Positions 44,624 to 54,011 of a DNA stretch of 64,000 bases are shown piece after piece (the stretch's first letter is position 1; each line of letters opens with the position of its first letter). The DNA is taken from the NCBI RefSeq assembly GCF_014200175.1, contig NZ_JACHBD010000003.1, positions 434,001 to 498,000 on the forward strand, in the 5' to 3' direction. The translations under genes and the position numbers were made by a program. The DNA is from Rhizobium lentis. GTDB lineage: Bacteria; Pseudomonadota; Alphaproteobacteria; Rhizobiales; Rhizobiaceae. The notes beneath the pieces were generated by a model. That model had not been told where the DNA came from, did no database searches, and was given only the letters and a program-made list of their open reading frames with translations.

Positions 44624-46078
44624 TCAGCCTTCGGCGGCGGCGCCTTCCGTCCGTTTCGCCTTATAGCCGCTGATTTCCTCGCCGGCGGTCGGCGAGAAGC
44701 GCAGGTTCCAGAAGGTCGCGGTGATCGAGATGAGGGTGACGACGATGAAGGCGGTGGAGAAATCGCCGAGCGACGGCGTTTCGACCTCGTTGAAGGCCAT
44801 CGAGCCATGCAGCGCCAAGGCGCCGATGCAGATGCCGAGCGACAGCATCAGTTGCTGGAAGGTGGTGTAGAAGCTGGTGGCCGAGCTCATCCGCTCCCTG
44901 TCGATCTCGTCATAGGCAATGGTGTTGTAGGCGGTGAACTGGAACGACAGGAAGAAGGCGCTGAGCACCAGCACAATGAAGATCAGCGGCATCGGCCAGT
45001 CCGGCCGGAAGGCGGCGCAGAGGCCATAGCCGATCGTGCCGAGAATGCCGTTGAGCACGAGGCTGCGGCGGAAACCGAGCCGGCTGAACACGAACTTCGC
45101 CATCGGCTTCATGGCGAGCGCGCCGAGCGCGGTGGCGATGACGATCTGGCCGGCGGCGGCGGCCGACAGGCCGAAGCCGATCTGGAAGAGCAGCGGCAGC
45201 AGGAAGGGCTGCGCGCCCTGGGTGATGCGCGTCAGCGAACCGGCGATGACCGAGGTGCCGAAGCTCGGCACCTTCATCAGCGAGAAGTCCATGATCGGCG
45301 ACGGATGCCGGCGGGCATGCCTCAAATAGGCGGTGCCGAAGATGAGGCCGATGGCGATCAGGAAGATGGAAAAGGCGCCCTCGCCTTCGTGGCTCGACAT
45401 TTCGAAGCCGAAGAGCAGCGAGCCGAGCGAGATGCCGGAGAGCACGAAGCCGATCGTATCGAACGGGCCGCTCGCCTTGCCCTTCACTTCATCGATATAG
45501 ATCGACACGAAGGTCATGCCTATGATGCCGATCGGCACGTTGATGTAGAAGATCCAGCGCCAGTCGAGATAGGTGACGAAGAAGCCGCCGAGCGGCGGCC
45601 CGACGATCGGGCCGATCAGCGCCGGCACCAGCAGCCAGGACATGGCGCTGACCATATCCTTGCGGGCGACGCTGCGCATCAGCACCAGGCGCCCGACCGG
45701 CATCATCATCGCGCCGCCGAGGCCCTGCAGCAGCCGCGCCAGCACCAGGAACGACAGCGTTGGCGCCAGCGCGCAGAGGATGGAGCCGATGACGAAGACG
45801 GCGATGGCCGCGCGGAAGACGGTGCGGGAGCCGAAACTGTCGGCCATGCGGCCGCTCGCCGGAATGAAGATCGCCAGGCTGAGGAGATAGGAAGTGAGCG
45901 CAATCGACATGGCCGGCGCGCTGACGGCAAAATCGCGCGCCATGGTCGGCAGCGCCGTCGCCAGCACGGTCGCATCGATATTTTCCATCAGCATCGCACT
46001 CGCGACGATCATCGCGATCACCCGGAAATTGGGCGCGGCGCGCCGAACCATCGGCGCCTGGTAAATCTGATCCGACAT
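44624..46078 (-). CDS. DHA2-family MFS multidrug exporter (EmrB/QacA-like)
   Basis: A 484-residue polytopic exporter. Motif A appears as PASGRMADSFGSRTVF and motif C-like LLVPALIGPIVGPPLGGFFVTYLDWRWIFYINVPIGI marks the antiporter DHA2 group; helix 1 has the NIDATVLATALPTMARDF sequence with the key Asp. About 14 helices are predicted. No EmrA partner gene lies nearby, so it probably works in the inner membrane alone. Substrate unknown. Confidence 0.92.
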   Translation of the reverse strand: MSDQIYQAPMVRRAAPNFRVIAMIVASAMLMENIDATVLATALPTMARDFAVSAPAMSIALTSYLLSLAIFIPASGRMADSFGSRTVFRAAIAVFVIGSILCALAPTLSFLVLARLLQGLGGAMMMPVGRLVLMRSVARKDMVSAMSWLLVPALIGPIVGPPLGGFFVTYLDWRWIFYINVPIGIIGMTFVSIYIDEVKGKASGPFDTIGFVLSGISLGSLLFGFEMSSHEGEGAFSIFLIAIGLIFGTAYLRHARRHPSPIMDFSLMKVPSFGTSVIAGSLTRITQGAQPFLLPLLFQIGFGLSAAAAGQIVIATALGALAMKPMAKFVFSRLGFRRSLVLNGILGTIGYGLCAAFRPDWPMPLIFIVLVLSAFFLSFQFTAYNTIAYDEIDRERMSSATSFYTTFQQLMLSLGICIGALALHGSMAFNEVETPSLGDFSTAFIVVTLISITATFWNLRFSPTAGEEISGYKAKRTEGAAAEG

Positions 46079-46314
46079 CGTCCGGGATCACTCGCGGTGG
46101 CGCGGCGGAGCACAGGAAGCAGCAAGGCCGCGGGGGATGACATGGCTAACGCCAAGGGGAGACGATCTGCTATACGCCTGTGATCATGGCGGCGCTATGT
46201 CCTTTATGGCAAAGCAGCTTTGACGAGCGGGAAAAGCAGATCACGTTTGCTTGCATCGGCCTCATGCTTCGTGAAGAGCTTGCGCCGCAGGCCACCCGGC
46301 CCTACCTATCGATT

Positions 46315-47817
46315 ATGACCTCCGCCCTCGAGAAAAACCGGCCCAGCGCGGCCTTCGCCTTCGATAACAGCTATGCCGGCCTGCCGCAGCGCTTCTTTGC
46401 GGCGCAGATGCCGACGGCGGTGGCGGAGCCTTGGCTGATCAAGCTCAACGAGCCGCTGGCCGCCGAGCTCGGGCTCGACGTCGAGGCGCTGCGGCGCGAC
46501 GGCGCGGCGATCTTTTCCGGCAACCTCGTTCCGGAAGGCGCACAACCGCTGGCGATGGCCTATGCCGGCCATCAGTTCGGCGGCTTCTCGCCGCAGCTCG
46601 GCGACGGCCGGGCGATTCTGCTCGGCGAGGTGATCGATCGCAGCGGCAGGCGCTTCGATATCCAGCTGAAGGGCGCCGGACCGACGCCCTTCTCGCGGCG
46701 CGGGGACGGGCGGGCAGCCCTCGGGCCGGTGCTGCGCGAATATATCGTCAGCGAGGCGATGTTTGCGCTCGGCATTCCGGCGACGCGGGCGCTGGCGGCG
46801 GTGACGACGGGCGAGCCGGTTTACCGGGAAGAGGTGCTGCCGGGCGCCGTCTTCACCCGGGTCGCGGCCAGCCACATCAGGGTAGGCACCTTCCAGTTTT
46901 TTGCGGCGCGGGGCGATACAGACGGTGTGCGGGCACTCGCCGATTATGTGATCGACCGGCATTATCCCGCGCTGAAAGAGGCGGAGGAGCCTTATCTGCG
47001 CTTGTTCGAAGCCGTCTCAGAGCGGCAGGCCGCCCTGATCGCCCGCTGGCTGCATGTCGGCTTCATCCACGGTGTGATGAACACGGACAATATGACGATC
47101 TCCGGCGAGACGATCGATTTCGGCCCCTGCGCTTTCATGGATACTTACGACCCGGCGACCGTTTTCTCGTCGATCGACCAACATGGCCGTTATGCCTATG
47201 CCAACCAGCCCGCCATTGGCCAGTGGAACCTTGCACGGCTCGGCGAAACGCTGCTGCCGCTGATCGACGCCGACCCCGACGGGGCGGTCGACAAGGCGAA
47301 TGCAGTGATCCGGGCCTATGGCGAACGGTTCCAGGCGCATTGGCTGGCTGGCATGCGGGCGAAGATCGGCCTTGCCGGCGAAGAGGAAGGTGATCTCGAT
47401 CTGGTGCAGGCGCTACTGTCGCTGATGCAGGCGCAGGGGGCTGATTTCACCCTGACCTTCCGCCGACTGTCGGACCTTGCCGGCGACGAAACCGCAGAGC
47501 CCGCCTTTGCCGCAAGTTTCCGCGAGGCGGAGGCCGGCCGTACCTGGCTCACACGGTGGCGCGAGCGACTGTCGCGCGATCCGCAGACGGCCAGCGAGCG
47601 CGCCACCGCCATGCGCGGCGTCAATCCGGCCTTCATTCCGCGCAATCACCGCGTCGAACAGGCGATCGACGCGGCGGTCGAAAACGGCGATTTCTCGCCG
47701 TTCGAGGCGCTGCTGACGGTGCTCGCCAGACCCTATGACGACCAGCCGGATTTTGCCGCCTATAGTGAGCCGCCGAAGCCGCATGAACGGGTGCTGGCAA
47801 CCTTCTGCGGGACGTGA
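46315..47817 (+). CDS. selO: Protein adenylyltransferase SelO (YdiU)
   Basis: A 500-residue pseudokinase-fold enzyme that transfers AMP from ATP to Ser/Thr/Tyr of target proteins, linked to oxidative stress. Signatures: [59 protein letters not shown] (flipped ATP site), [27 protein letters not shown] (metal site) and [15 protein letters not shown]. The ATG at 46315 (MTSALEKN) gives family length, though its ribosome binding site is weak; the frame runs 45 codons upstream. The C-terminal selenocysteine of eukaryotes is here an ordinary Cys in ATFCGT. Confidence 0.94.
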   Translation: MTSALEKNRPSAAFAFDNSYAGLPQRFFAAQMPTAVAEPWLIKLNEPLAAELGLDVEALRRDGAAIFSGNLVPEGAQPLAMAYAGHQFGGFSPQLGDGRAILLGEVIDRSGRRFDIQLKGAGPTPFSRRGDGRAALGPVLREYIVSEAMFALGIPATRALAAVTTGEPVYREEVLPGAVFTRVAASHIRVGTFQFFAARGDTDGVRALADYVIDRHYPALKEAEEPYLRLFEAVSERQAALIARWLHVGFIHGVMNTDNMTISGETIDFGPCAFMDTYDPATVFSSIDQHGRYAYANQPAIGQWNLARLGETLLPLIDADPDGAVDKANAVIRAYGERFQAHWLAGMRAKIGLAGEEEGDLDLVQALLSLMQAQGADFTLTFRRLSDLAGDETAEPAFAASFREAEAGRTWLTRWRERLSRDPQTASERATAMRGVNPAFIPRNHRVEQAIDAAVENGDFSPFEALLTVLARPYDDQPDFAAYSEPPKPHERVLATFCGT

Positions 47818-47993
47818 GCGACGTTAAAGCCTGCGTCCGTTCGAGCCGGCTGCCGTCATTACTACAACCGCGCCGTGATTTTACCCTGCGGCAATGCGGC
47901 CGTTGAAAGGCATCTCTCTCGCGCTATCTGGCTGATCGGCGGGGCTCTTCCGCCCTTCCTTCACCCCAGCGAACCTCTGCGGGAGACAGCCTA

Positions 47994-50333
47994 ATGGCGA
48001 TCGTCATCACCTCCATCCTCTTCATCATCATCGGGCTGGCGCTCGGTGGTGGCGGGCTCTGGCTCGTCACGCTCGGTGGCAGCGTCTTCTATCTGTTCGC
48101 CGGGCTGATGTTCCTCATCACCGCCGGGCTGCTTCTGATGCGCAAGGCGGTGGCGCTCTGGGTCTATGCGGTGCTCGTTGTTGCGGCGCTCGCCTGGGCG
48201 ATCTGGGAGGTCGGTTTCGACTGGTGGCAGCTCGGACCGCGCGGAGGCATCATCATCCTGCTCGGGCTCTGGCTGCTGACGCCGTGGATCCGCCGGCCGC
48301 TCGGCTTTCGCAGCCCGACGGGCATCACCTACGGCGCCAATCCCTGGCCGCTCGCCCTACCGGTCATTCTCGCCATCCTCGTCGCCCTCTATTCAATGAC
48401 GACGGATCCGCATGATCTCGCCGGCGACCTGCCGAAGGATCAGGTCGCTGCCAGCCCAGCCTTCGGCGGCAGCGTGCCGGATGGAGAATGGCATCAGTAC
48501 GGCCGCACGCCGTTCGGCCAGCGTTATTCGCCGCTCGACCAGATCACCACGGAGAATGTCGCCACGCTCAAGGAGGCGTGGCGATACCAGACCGGCGACG
48601 TCAAACGGCCGGAGGATATCAGCGAGACCACCTATCAGGTGACGCCGCTCAAAGTGAAGGACACGCTCTATCTCTGCACGCCGCACAATTGGGCGATCGC
48701 GCTCGACGCCAAGACCGGCAAGGAGAAATGGAAATATGACGCCAATTCCGGCATGAACCCGAACCGGCAGCATCAGACCTGCCGCGGCGTCACCTATTAT
48801 GCCGATCCCGATGTCGCCGCCGGCCAGCCCTGCGCCGAGCGCGTCTACCTGCCGACCTCCGATGCCCGGCTGATCGCGCTCGACGCGGCGGGCGGCAAGG
48901 TCTGCACCGGCTTTGCCGATCAGGGCGTGCTGCATCTCGAAACCGGCATGCGCTTCAATCCGGCCGGCTATTATTATTCCACCTCGCCGCCGGTCGCCGT
49001 GGCCGGCAAGATCATCATCGGCGGGGCAGTCAACGACAATTATTCCACCGAGGAGCAGTCCGGCGTCATCCGCGCCTTCGACATCAAGACCGGCGCGCTG
49101 GTGTGGAACTGGGATTCCGGCAACCCTGATGTGACGACACCAATCGCTGCCGGCCAGACCTATACGACCAACTCGCCGAACAGCTGGTCGGTCTTCAGCG
49201 TCGACGAGGCGCTCGGCATGGTTTACATCCCGCTCGGCAATCAGGTGCCCGATCAGCTCGGCATCAACCGCAGCGACAATGTCGAGAAATTCTCCTCCTC
49301 GATCGTCGCGCTCGACATCGCCACCGGTCAGCTGCGCTGGGTGCGCCAGACCGTGCATCACGATCTCTGGGATATGGACGTGCCGGCCCAGCCGGCGCTG
49401 ATCGACCTGACCAAAGAAGACGGCAGCGTCGTTCCCGCCCTCGTCGGCCCGACCAAGCAGGGCGACCTCTATGTGCTCGACCGGCGCAGCGGTGAGCCGA
49501 TCATCCCGGTCAAGGAGATCCCGGCGCCGGATGGAGCGATCTCCGGCGATCATACCGCGCCGACGCAGCCAATCTCCGACCTCACCTTCTCGCCCGAGCC
49601 GCTGAAGGAAAAGGACATGTGGGGCGTGTCGCTGTTTGACCAGCTCGCCTGCCGCATCGAGTTCCACCGCTACCGCTATGAGGGCCGCTACACGCCGCCG
49701 TCGCTTCAAGGCACGATCGTCTATCCCGGCAATTTCGGCACGTTCAACTGGGGCAGCGTCGCGGTGGATCCGGAACGCCAAATCATGTTCGGCATGCCGA
49801 CCTATCTCGCCTTCACCTCACGCCTGGTGCCGGCGGCCGACATTCCACCACGCGGCCAGGATGAAAAGGGCAGCGAGCAGGGGCTCAACCGCAACGACGG
49901 CGCCCCCTATGGCGTGTTCATGGGGCCCTTCCTCGGGCCGCTGCAGATCCCCTGCCAGGCGCCGCCATGGGGCTACGTCGCCGGCGTCGACCTGCGTACC
50001 GGCAAGATCGCCTATATGCATAAGAACGGCACCGTGCACGACATGACGCCACTGCCCCTGCCCTTCAAGGTCGGCGTGCCCGGCATCGGCGGACCGATGC
50101 TGACCAAAGGCGGCGTCGCCTTCCTCGGGGCCGCGGTCGACAACTACCTGCGCGCCTATGACGTGACGAGCGGCCGGGAACTCTGGCAGGCGCGGCTTCC
50201 GGCGGGCGGCCAGGCGACGCCGATGACCTATACAGCTGACGACAACAAGCAATATGTCGTCATGGTGGCCGGCGGCCACGGCTCGGTCGGCACCAAGCCC
50301 GGCGATTATGTGATCGCCTATACGCTGCCGTGA
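47994..50333 (+). CDS. gcd: PQQ-dependent membrane glucose dehydrogenase
   Basis: A 779-residue quinoprotein. Five N-terminal helices (residues 1-140) anchor it and hold the ubiquinone site; the rest is an eight-bladed propeller in the periplasm oxidising glucose to gluconolactone. Visible: DGEWHQYGRTPFGQRYSPLDQI, PLKVKDTLYLCTPHNWAIALDAKTGKEKW, TVHHDLWDMDVPAQP and the C-terminal YVVMVAGGHGSVGTKPGDYVIAY. GGGAGACAGCCTA precedes the ATG. No pqq genes are in the window, so the cofactor must come from elsewhere. In rhizobia it supports gluconate production and phosphate solubilisation. Confidence 0.96.
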   Translation: MAIVITSILFIIIGLALGGGGLWLVTLGGSVFYLFAGLMFLITAGLLLMRKAVALWVYAVLVVAALAWAIWEVGFDWWQLGPRGGIIILLGLWLLTPWIRRPLGFRSPTGITYGANPWPLALPVILAILVALYSMTTDPHDLAGDLPKDQVAASPAFGGSVPDGEWHQYGRTPFGQRYSPLDQITTENVATLKEAWRYQTGDVKRPEDISETTYQVTPLKVKDTLYLCTPHNWAIALDAKTGKEKWKYDANSGMNPNRQHQTCRGVTYYADPDVAAGQPCAERVYLPTSDARLIALDAAGGKVCTGFADQGVLHLETGMRFNPAGYYYSTSPPVAVAGKIIIGGAVNDNYSTEEQSGVIRAFDIKTGALVWNWDSGNPDVTTPIAAGQTYTTNSPNSWSVFSVDEALGMVYIPLGNQVPDQLGINRSDNVEKFSSSIVALDIATGQLRWVRQTVHHDLWDMDVPAQPALIDLTKEDGSVVPALVGPTKQGDLYVLDRRSGEPIIPVKEIPAPDGAISGDHTAPTQPISDLTFSPEPLKEKDMWGVSLFDQLACRIEFHRYRYEGRYTPPSLQGTIVYPGNFGTFNWGSVAVDPERQIMFGMPTYLAFTSRLVPAADIPPRGQDEKGSEQGLNRNDGAPYGVFMGPFLGPLQIPCQAPPWGYVAGVDLRTGKIAYMHKNGTVHDMTPLPLPFKVGVPGIGGPMLTKGGVAFLGAAVDNYLRAYDVTSGRELWQARLPAGGQATPMTYTADDNKQYVVMVAGGHGSVGTKPGDYVIAYTLP

Positions 50334-50796
50334 TGGAGGAGGAACCGCACCCTGGTTTCGGAAGGACCTGCGGCCGTGGGTCCTCGGGTCAAACCCGAGG
50401 ACGACGGAGGGTGGCGGAGCGTATGCGGCAAGGATCGCAAGTGGTTTTGAAGGAACCGCAGTCTTTGTTTGCGTAACTCCCACTCAGCCGCCCGCGCATT
50501 TTGCTGGAACTCCTCGGAACGTCCCGCTTCCTGCTAATCGCATCCCCCACCCTCCGTCATACTCGGGCTTGACCCGAGTATCCATGCCGCCCGCTCGAGT
50601 TGCTCGGCTACGGTTGCCTTTGTCATCGTGAACACCAGCGCAGTGCTTGCGGCCGTGGATCCTCGGGTCAAGCCCGAGGACGACGGAGGTGGAGGGACCC
50701 GATTGGCAAGGGGCGGAGCCGCCTGGAGCAATCCTCATTCCCTATGCAACCAACTAGTAAGCCCCCCACAGCGAACCGGACAGATTCGAATTCCGC
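50334..50796. other. Intergenic region with three palindromic repeats
   Basis: A 463-base gap between gcd and the beta-lactamase gene. It is mostly taken up by three copies of a 40-base repeat (listed separately). The frames across it translate the repeat and are not genes. Confidence 0.7.
50371..50692. repeat. Three copies of a palindromic intergenic repeat
   Basis: Copies at 50371-50414 (direct), 50547-50586 (inverted) and 50650-50692 (direct). Each has a 9-bp palindrome with a three-base centre: TCCTCGGGT-CAA-ACCCGAGGA (50381-50401), TACTCGGGC-TTG-ACCCGAGTA (50560-50580), TCCTCGGGT-CAA-GCCCGAGGA (50660-50680), flanked by GGCCGTGG on one side and CGACGGAGG on the other. This kind of CTCGGG/CCCGAG element is common between genes in Alphaproteobacteria. 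Confidence 0.85.
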
Positions 50797-51687
50797 TCAA
50801 ACCATCTCGACAATCATCCGCCCAACCTCGGCAAAGACCGGCTTGAGGTCCTTCACTGGCGCGGTCGCTTCGGCCACATAGACGGCGGCGACGATCGGGC
50901 CGCGGTCGGGGGGCCAGATGACGGCGATGTCGCCGAGCGAGCCGTTCGGACCGGTGCCGGTCTTGTCGCCGACTTTCCAATCCGCCGGCAGGCCGGCCCT
51001 CAGCCGATCCTTGCCGGTCGTGCTTGCGACCAGCCAGGCGATCAGCCTATCCGAGGACGCCTCGGTCAGCACCGAGCCGAGGGTCAGATTGCCGAGCGTG
51101 TCGAGCATCGCATCCGGCGTCGTCGTGTCGCGCGGGTCGTCCTTCCGGCCTTCGTTCAGCGTCGGTTCGGTGCGGTCGAGACGCGTCGTGCCGTCGCCAA
51201 TTGAGCGCAGCCAGTCGGTCAGCCCGGCCGGCCCGCCGAAGCTTTCGAGCAGCAGGTTGCCGGCGGTATTGTCGCTGAGCGTCACCGCCGCATCGCAGAG
51301 TTCGGCGATCGTCATGCCGTCGGCGCCGGCGTGTTTTTCGCTGATCGGCGAATAGTCGACAAGCTTGTCCTTGGCGAAGGTCACCCGCCGCTCGAGTTTT
51401 TCCTCACCCTTGTCGACCCGGGCCAGCACGAAGCCAGCGGCCAGGGCCTTGAAGGTGCTGCACATCGGAAAGGCTTCGCTGCCGCGGTAGCCGAAGGAGA
51501 TGCTGGTCTGGGTGTCGAGCACCGAGACGCCAAGGCGCCCGCCGGTGCGTTTTTCCAGCTCGGCCAGGCGGCGCTCGACATTGTCGTCGCCCTCCTCGCT
51601 CTTCTCCTCGGCCCTGGCGGGAAATGTGAGCGCAGGCAGGCACAAAGCCGAGCCGATCAGCATGCGGCGGGTAAGACTGAGATCCAT
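50797..51687 (-). CDS. Class A beta-lactamase
   Basis: A 296-residue serine beta-lactamase. The active site is complete: Ser77-x-x-Lys80 (CSTFK), SDN (138-140), the omega-loop ExxLN (E174-N178) and KTG (242-244). The leader LTRRMLIGSALCLPALTFPARA is Tat-like (twin Arg), so export folded to the periplasm is likely. It is a chromosomal type; no AmpR regulator is adjacent. The frame and length are normal. Confidence 0.94.
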   Translation of the reverse strand: MDLSLTRRMLIGSALCLPALTFPARAEEKSEEGDDNVERRLAELEKRTGGRLGVSVLDTQTSISFGYRGSEAFPMCSTFKALAAGFVLARVDKGEEKLERRVTFAKDKLVDYSPISEKHAGADGMTIAELCDAAVTLSDNTAGNLLLESFGGPAGLTDWLRSIGDGTTRLDRTEPTLNEGRKDDPRDTTTPDAMLDTLGNLTLGSVLTEASSDRLIAWLVASTTGKDRLRAGLPADWKVGDKTGTGPNGSLGDIAVIWPPDRGPIVAAVYVAEATAPVKDLKPVFAEVGRMIVEMV

Positions 51688-51775
51688 GAAAATCCTCCGG
51701 CGGTGAGGAGGACAGAGTTAAGGCGCGATTGCGGCGGCATCTCGTCATCGCGGCAACGAAGTGGTCCGCACCGGA

Positions 51776-52780
51776 TCATGCGGCGCGTCGCGTCACCTCG
51801 ACCGTCACATGCGACAATTCCGAGAGCGCCGAAAGCCGGGCCTTGTAAAAGGCCGGCTCGCGCGGGCTCGGCGTGACGACGGCGACGATCGCGGCGTGAT
51901 GGCCGGGTCCGACCTGCCAGACATGCAGGTCGGTGATCCGGTCCTCCTCCGTCTCGATCGCCTCGCGGATTTCGGCCGGCAGCGTCTCGCCTTGGGGCAC
52001 GACGTCGAGAAGCACGCCGCCCGAGGATTTCATCAGGCTCCAGGACCAGTTGGCAATGACCAGGCCGCCGACAATGCCCATGATCGGATCGAGCCATAGC
52101 CAGCCATAGAGGCTGCCGAGCGACAGCGCAGCGATGGCGAGAACGGAGGTCATGGCATCGGCGACGACATGCAGATAGGCGGCGCGAATATTGTTGTCGC
52201 CGTGCTTTGCGTGATTACCGTGGGCGTGGTGATCGCGGGCGTGGTGATCATGGGTATGATGGCCATGGTGATGGTGGTGATGATGATGCGCGTGATGACC
52301 GTGCTCGTGGCCGCCGCCGGCCAGCAGCCAGGCGCTGGCCAGATTGACGGCAAGGCCGACCACCGCCACGGCGATCGCCTGGGCAAAGCCGATCGGCACC
52401 GGATTTGCAAGACGCAGCCAGCTTTCCCAGGCCATCAGCAGCGCGATCAGCGCAAGAATGATGGCGCTGGCAAAACCGGCGAGATCGCCGAGCTTGCCGG
52501 TGCCGAAGGTGAAGCGCGGATTGCGTGCCTGCCGGCGGGCAAAGAGATAGGCGAGCGCCGAGATCAGAAGAGCGCTGGCATGGGTGGACATGTGCCAGCC
52601 ATCAGCCACAAGGGCCATGGAGCCGTAGACCGTGCCGGCGGCGATTTCGGCCACCATCATCACCGCGGTCAGGCCGATCACCAGCCAGATCCGCAACTCG
52701 TTGCGCTGATGATCGGCGCCGAGGAAGACATGATCGTGTTCGAGGGCGGTCATTTGGGCTTTCCCGATCCCGGCATTCAT
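51776..52780 (-). CDS. dmeF: DmeF, nickel/cobalt cation diffusion facilitator
   Basis: A 334-residue CDF exporter with six helices. HDHVFLGADHQRNELRIWLVIGLTAVMMVAEIAAGTVYGSMALVADGWHMSTHASALLISALAY holds the helix-2 site (D-x3-H); HVVADAMTSVLAIAALSLG the helix-5 site (H-x3-D). Between helices 4 and 5 a 45-residue loop (about 187-235) is about half His, a metal-binding feature of DmeF. It follows dmeR by 17 bases; the dmeRF operon of R. leguminosarum gives Ni/Co tolerance. GGAAGGAGCCTGA precedes the ATG. Confidence 0.93.
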   Translation of the reverse strand: MNAGIGKAQMTALEHDHVFLGADHQRNELRIWLVIGLTAVMMVAEIAAGTVYGSMALVADGWHMSTHASALLISALAYLFARRQARNPRFTFGTGKLGDLAGFASAIILALIALLMAWESWLRLANPVPIGFAQAIAVAVVGLAVNLASAWLLAGGGHEHGHHAHHHHHHHHGHHTHDHHARDHHAHGNHAKHGDNNIRAAYLHVVADAMTSVLAIAALSLGSLYGWLWLDPIMGIVGGLVIANWSWSLMKSSGGVLLDVVPQGETLPAEIREAIETEEDRITDLHVWQVGPGHHAAIVAVVTPSPREPAFYKARLSALSELSHVTVEVTRRAA

Positions 52781-52797
52781 TCAGGCTCCTTCCCTCA

Positions 52798-53070
52798 TCA
52801 GCGGATATAGGTTCGCAACACTTCCGAAATTTCCTCGACTGCCTCGGCCCTTGCCGCGTCACCGGCGGCATTAAGCACATGCTCGCGCAGATGATCGTCC
52901 AGCACCTCGCCGGTCAGACCGGTCAAAGCACCGCGGATCGAGGCGAGCAATTGCAGGATTTCGCCGCAGGGGCGTTCAGCCTCAAGCGCCCGCTCCACCG
53001 CCTCCATCTGCCCCTTCAAGCGGCCAATGCGGGCGATGAGCTTCTTTTTCTGCAGGGTGGTATGGGACAT
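52798..53070 (-). CDS. dmeR: DmeR, RcnR/CsoR-family metal-sensing repressor
   Basis: A 90-residue all-helical repressor of the RcnR/FrmR/CsoR family: HTTLQKKKLIARIGRLKGQMEAVERALEAERPCGEILQLLASIRGALTGLTGEVLDDHLREHVL. The metal residues His3, Cys36-region (RPCGE) and His60/64 (DDHLREHV) fit the Ni/Co-sensing pattern. It is the first gene of dmeRF; the operator at 53088-53104 lies just upstream. Nickel or cobalt should release it. Confidence 0.93.
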   Translation of the reverse strand: MSHTTLQKKKLIARIGRLKGQMEAVERALEAERPCGEILQLLASIRGALTGLTGEVLDDHLREHVLNAAGDAARAEAVEEISEVLRTYIR

Positions 53071-53087
53071 AATCGGCCTTTTATAAC

Positions 53088-53104
53088 ATAGGGGGGTATC
53101 CTAT
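53088..53104. promoter_or_regulatory. DmeR operator (RcnR-type G-tract)
   Basis: ATAGGGGGGTATCCTAT: a G6 tract flanked by AT, with ends forming the inverted repeat ATAGG/CCTAT. RcnR-type repressors recognise such G-tract sites. It lies 18 bases upstream of the dmeR start. Confidence 0.7.
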
Positions 53105-53279
53105 CAAGGACACCGGGCAACATCAATGACCGTGGCAGCGTTTAAGCGCCACGCTCCAACGCCATTGACAAATGCACGGTTTGCGGCGATTGATGCGCCA
53201 TGATCAAAAACGCGCACCAGAGCCGCTCGTATTTTTGGCTGTACCTGTAAAGGGCGGCCGGACAGATCATATTGTCAAC

Positions 53280-53303
53280 AAGCCGCCGTCAGGCGGCTTT
53301 GTT
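53280..53303. terminator. Intrinsic terminator-like hairpin
   Basis: AAGCCGCC (53280-53287), loop GTCA, GGCGGCTT (53292-53299), then TGTTG. It precedes the acetyltransferase gene on the plus strand. What transcript it ends is unclear, possibly a short one starting near the dmeR promoter. Confidence 0.6.
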
Positions 53304-53349
53304 GTATCGGCAGCGTCCTGACGGCAGATCATTAAAGGACGCGAAGACC

Positions 53350-53844
53350 ATGACCGAAATCGAAGACAGCGAAATTTCACTGATGCGGCCATCGGTGGTG
53401 ACCATCCGCACCGCCAAGCCGCGCGACCTGCCCGAGCTCAACGAAATGATCGCCCTGCTTGCCGCCCATCACGGCGATGCTTCCGGCACCACGCCGGAGC
53501 AGCTGGAGCGCGACCTGTTCGGCCCCCTGCCCTGGATTACCGCACTCGTCGCCGAAACCGGCGAAGGGCTCATCGGTTACGCCATCCTCGTGCCCCTCTA
53601 CAGGGCGCAGGAGGGAAAACGCGGCATGGACCTGCATCACCTCTTCGTGCGCGACGGCCATCGTGGCCATGGCACCGGCCAGTTGCTGGTCGACCGGGCC
53701 CGCGAGACAGCGCGCAATGCCGGCTGCGGCTACCTCTCCGTCAGCGCTGCGACCGGCAACGTGCTGGCTCATCGCTTCTACGAACAGATGGATTTCACCG
53801 CGCGGCCGGTAACCGGCATGCGCTACATGCAGTCGATCGCCTAG
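53350..53844 (+). CDS. GNAT N-acetyltransferase
   Basis: A 164-residue acetyltransferase: VTIRTAKPRDLPELNEMIALLAAHHGD, a conserved MDLHHLFVRDGHRGHGTGQLLVDRARETARNAGC (acetyl-CoA loop R-G-H-G-T-G, about residues 105-115) and AATGNVLAHRFYEQMDFTARPV. This is the diamine/aminoglycoside-like GNAT pattern; substrate unknown. The ATG at 53350 follows AAGGA by ten bases; MRPSVV twelve codons later is an alternative. Confidence 0.88.
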   Translation: MTEIEDSEISLMRPSVVTIRTAKPRDLPELNEMIALLAAHHGDASGTTPEQLERDLFGPLPWITALVAETGEGLIGYAILVPLYRAQEGKRGMDLHHLFVRDGHRGHGTGQLLVDRARETARNAGCGYLSVSAATGNVLAHRFYEQMDFTARPVTGMRYMQSIA

Positions 53845-54011
53845 GTTGGCCAGATCGAAGGTCCACATTCCTGGCTCGGCGGGCGGGAGCGGGTCAAGCT
53901 TGCCAGTTGGAGCGGCGTGCATCTATTCAGATCAGGATGGGGCTCGAATCGAGTCGGACGGGCCCCGCTTCAATACTGCTGATACTTTATCGAATCGCGT
54001 TAGGAGCTTTC

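Noticed and set aside
44606..46183. A 525-codon plus-strand frame rich in Arg, Asp, Gln and His
   Set aside because: Antisense to the MFS exporter; the composition is a reverse-strand artefact.
52205..52315. Short tandem-like repeats of GTGATG/GTGGTG type, considered as a microsatellite or CRISPR-like array
   Set aside because: They encode the His-rich loop of DmeF in frame; no repeat-spacer structure exists.
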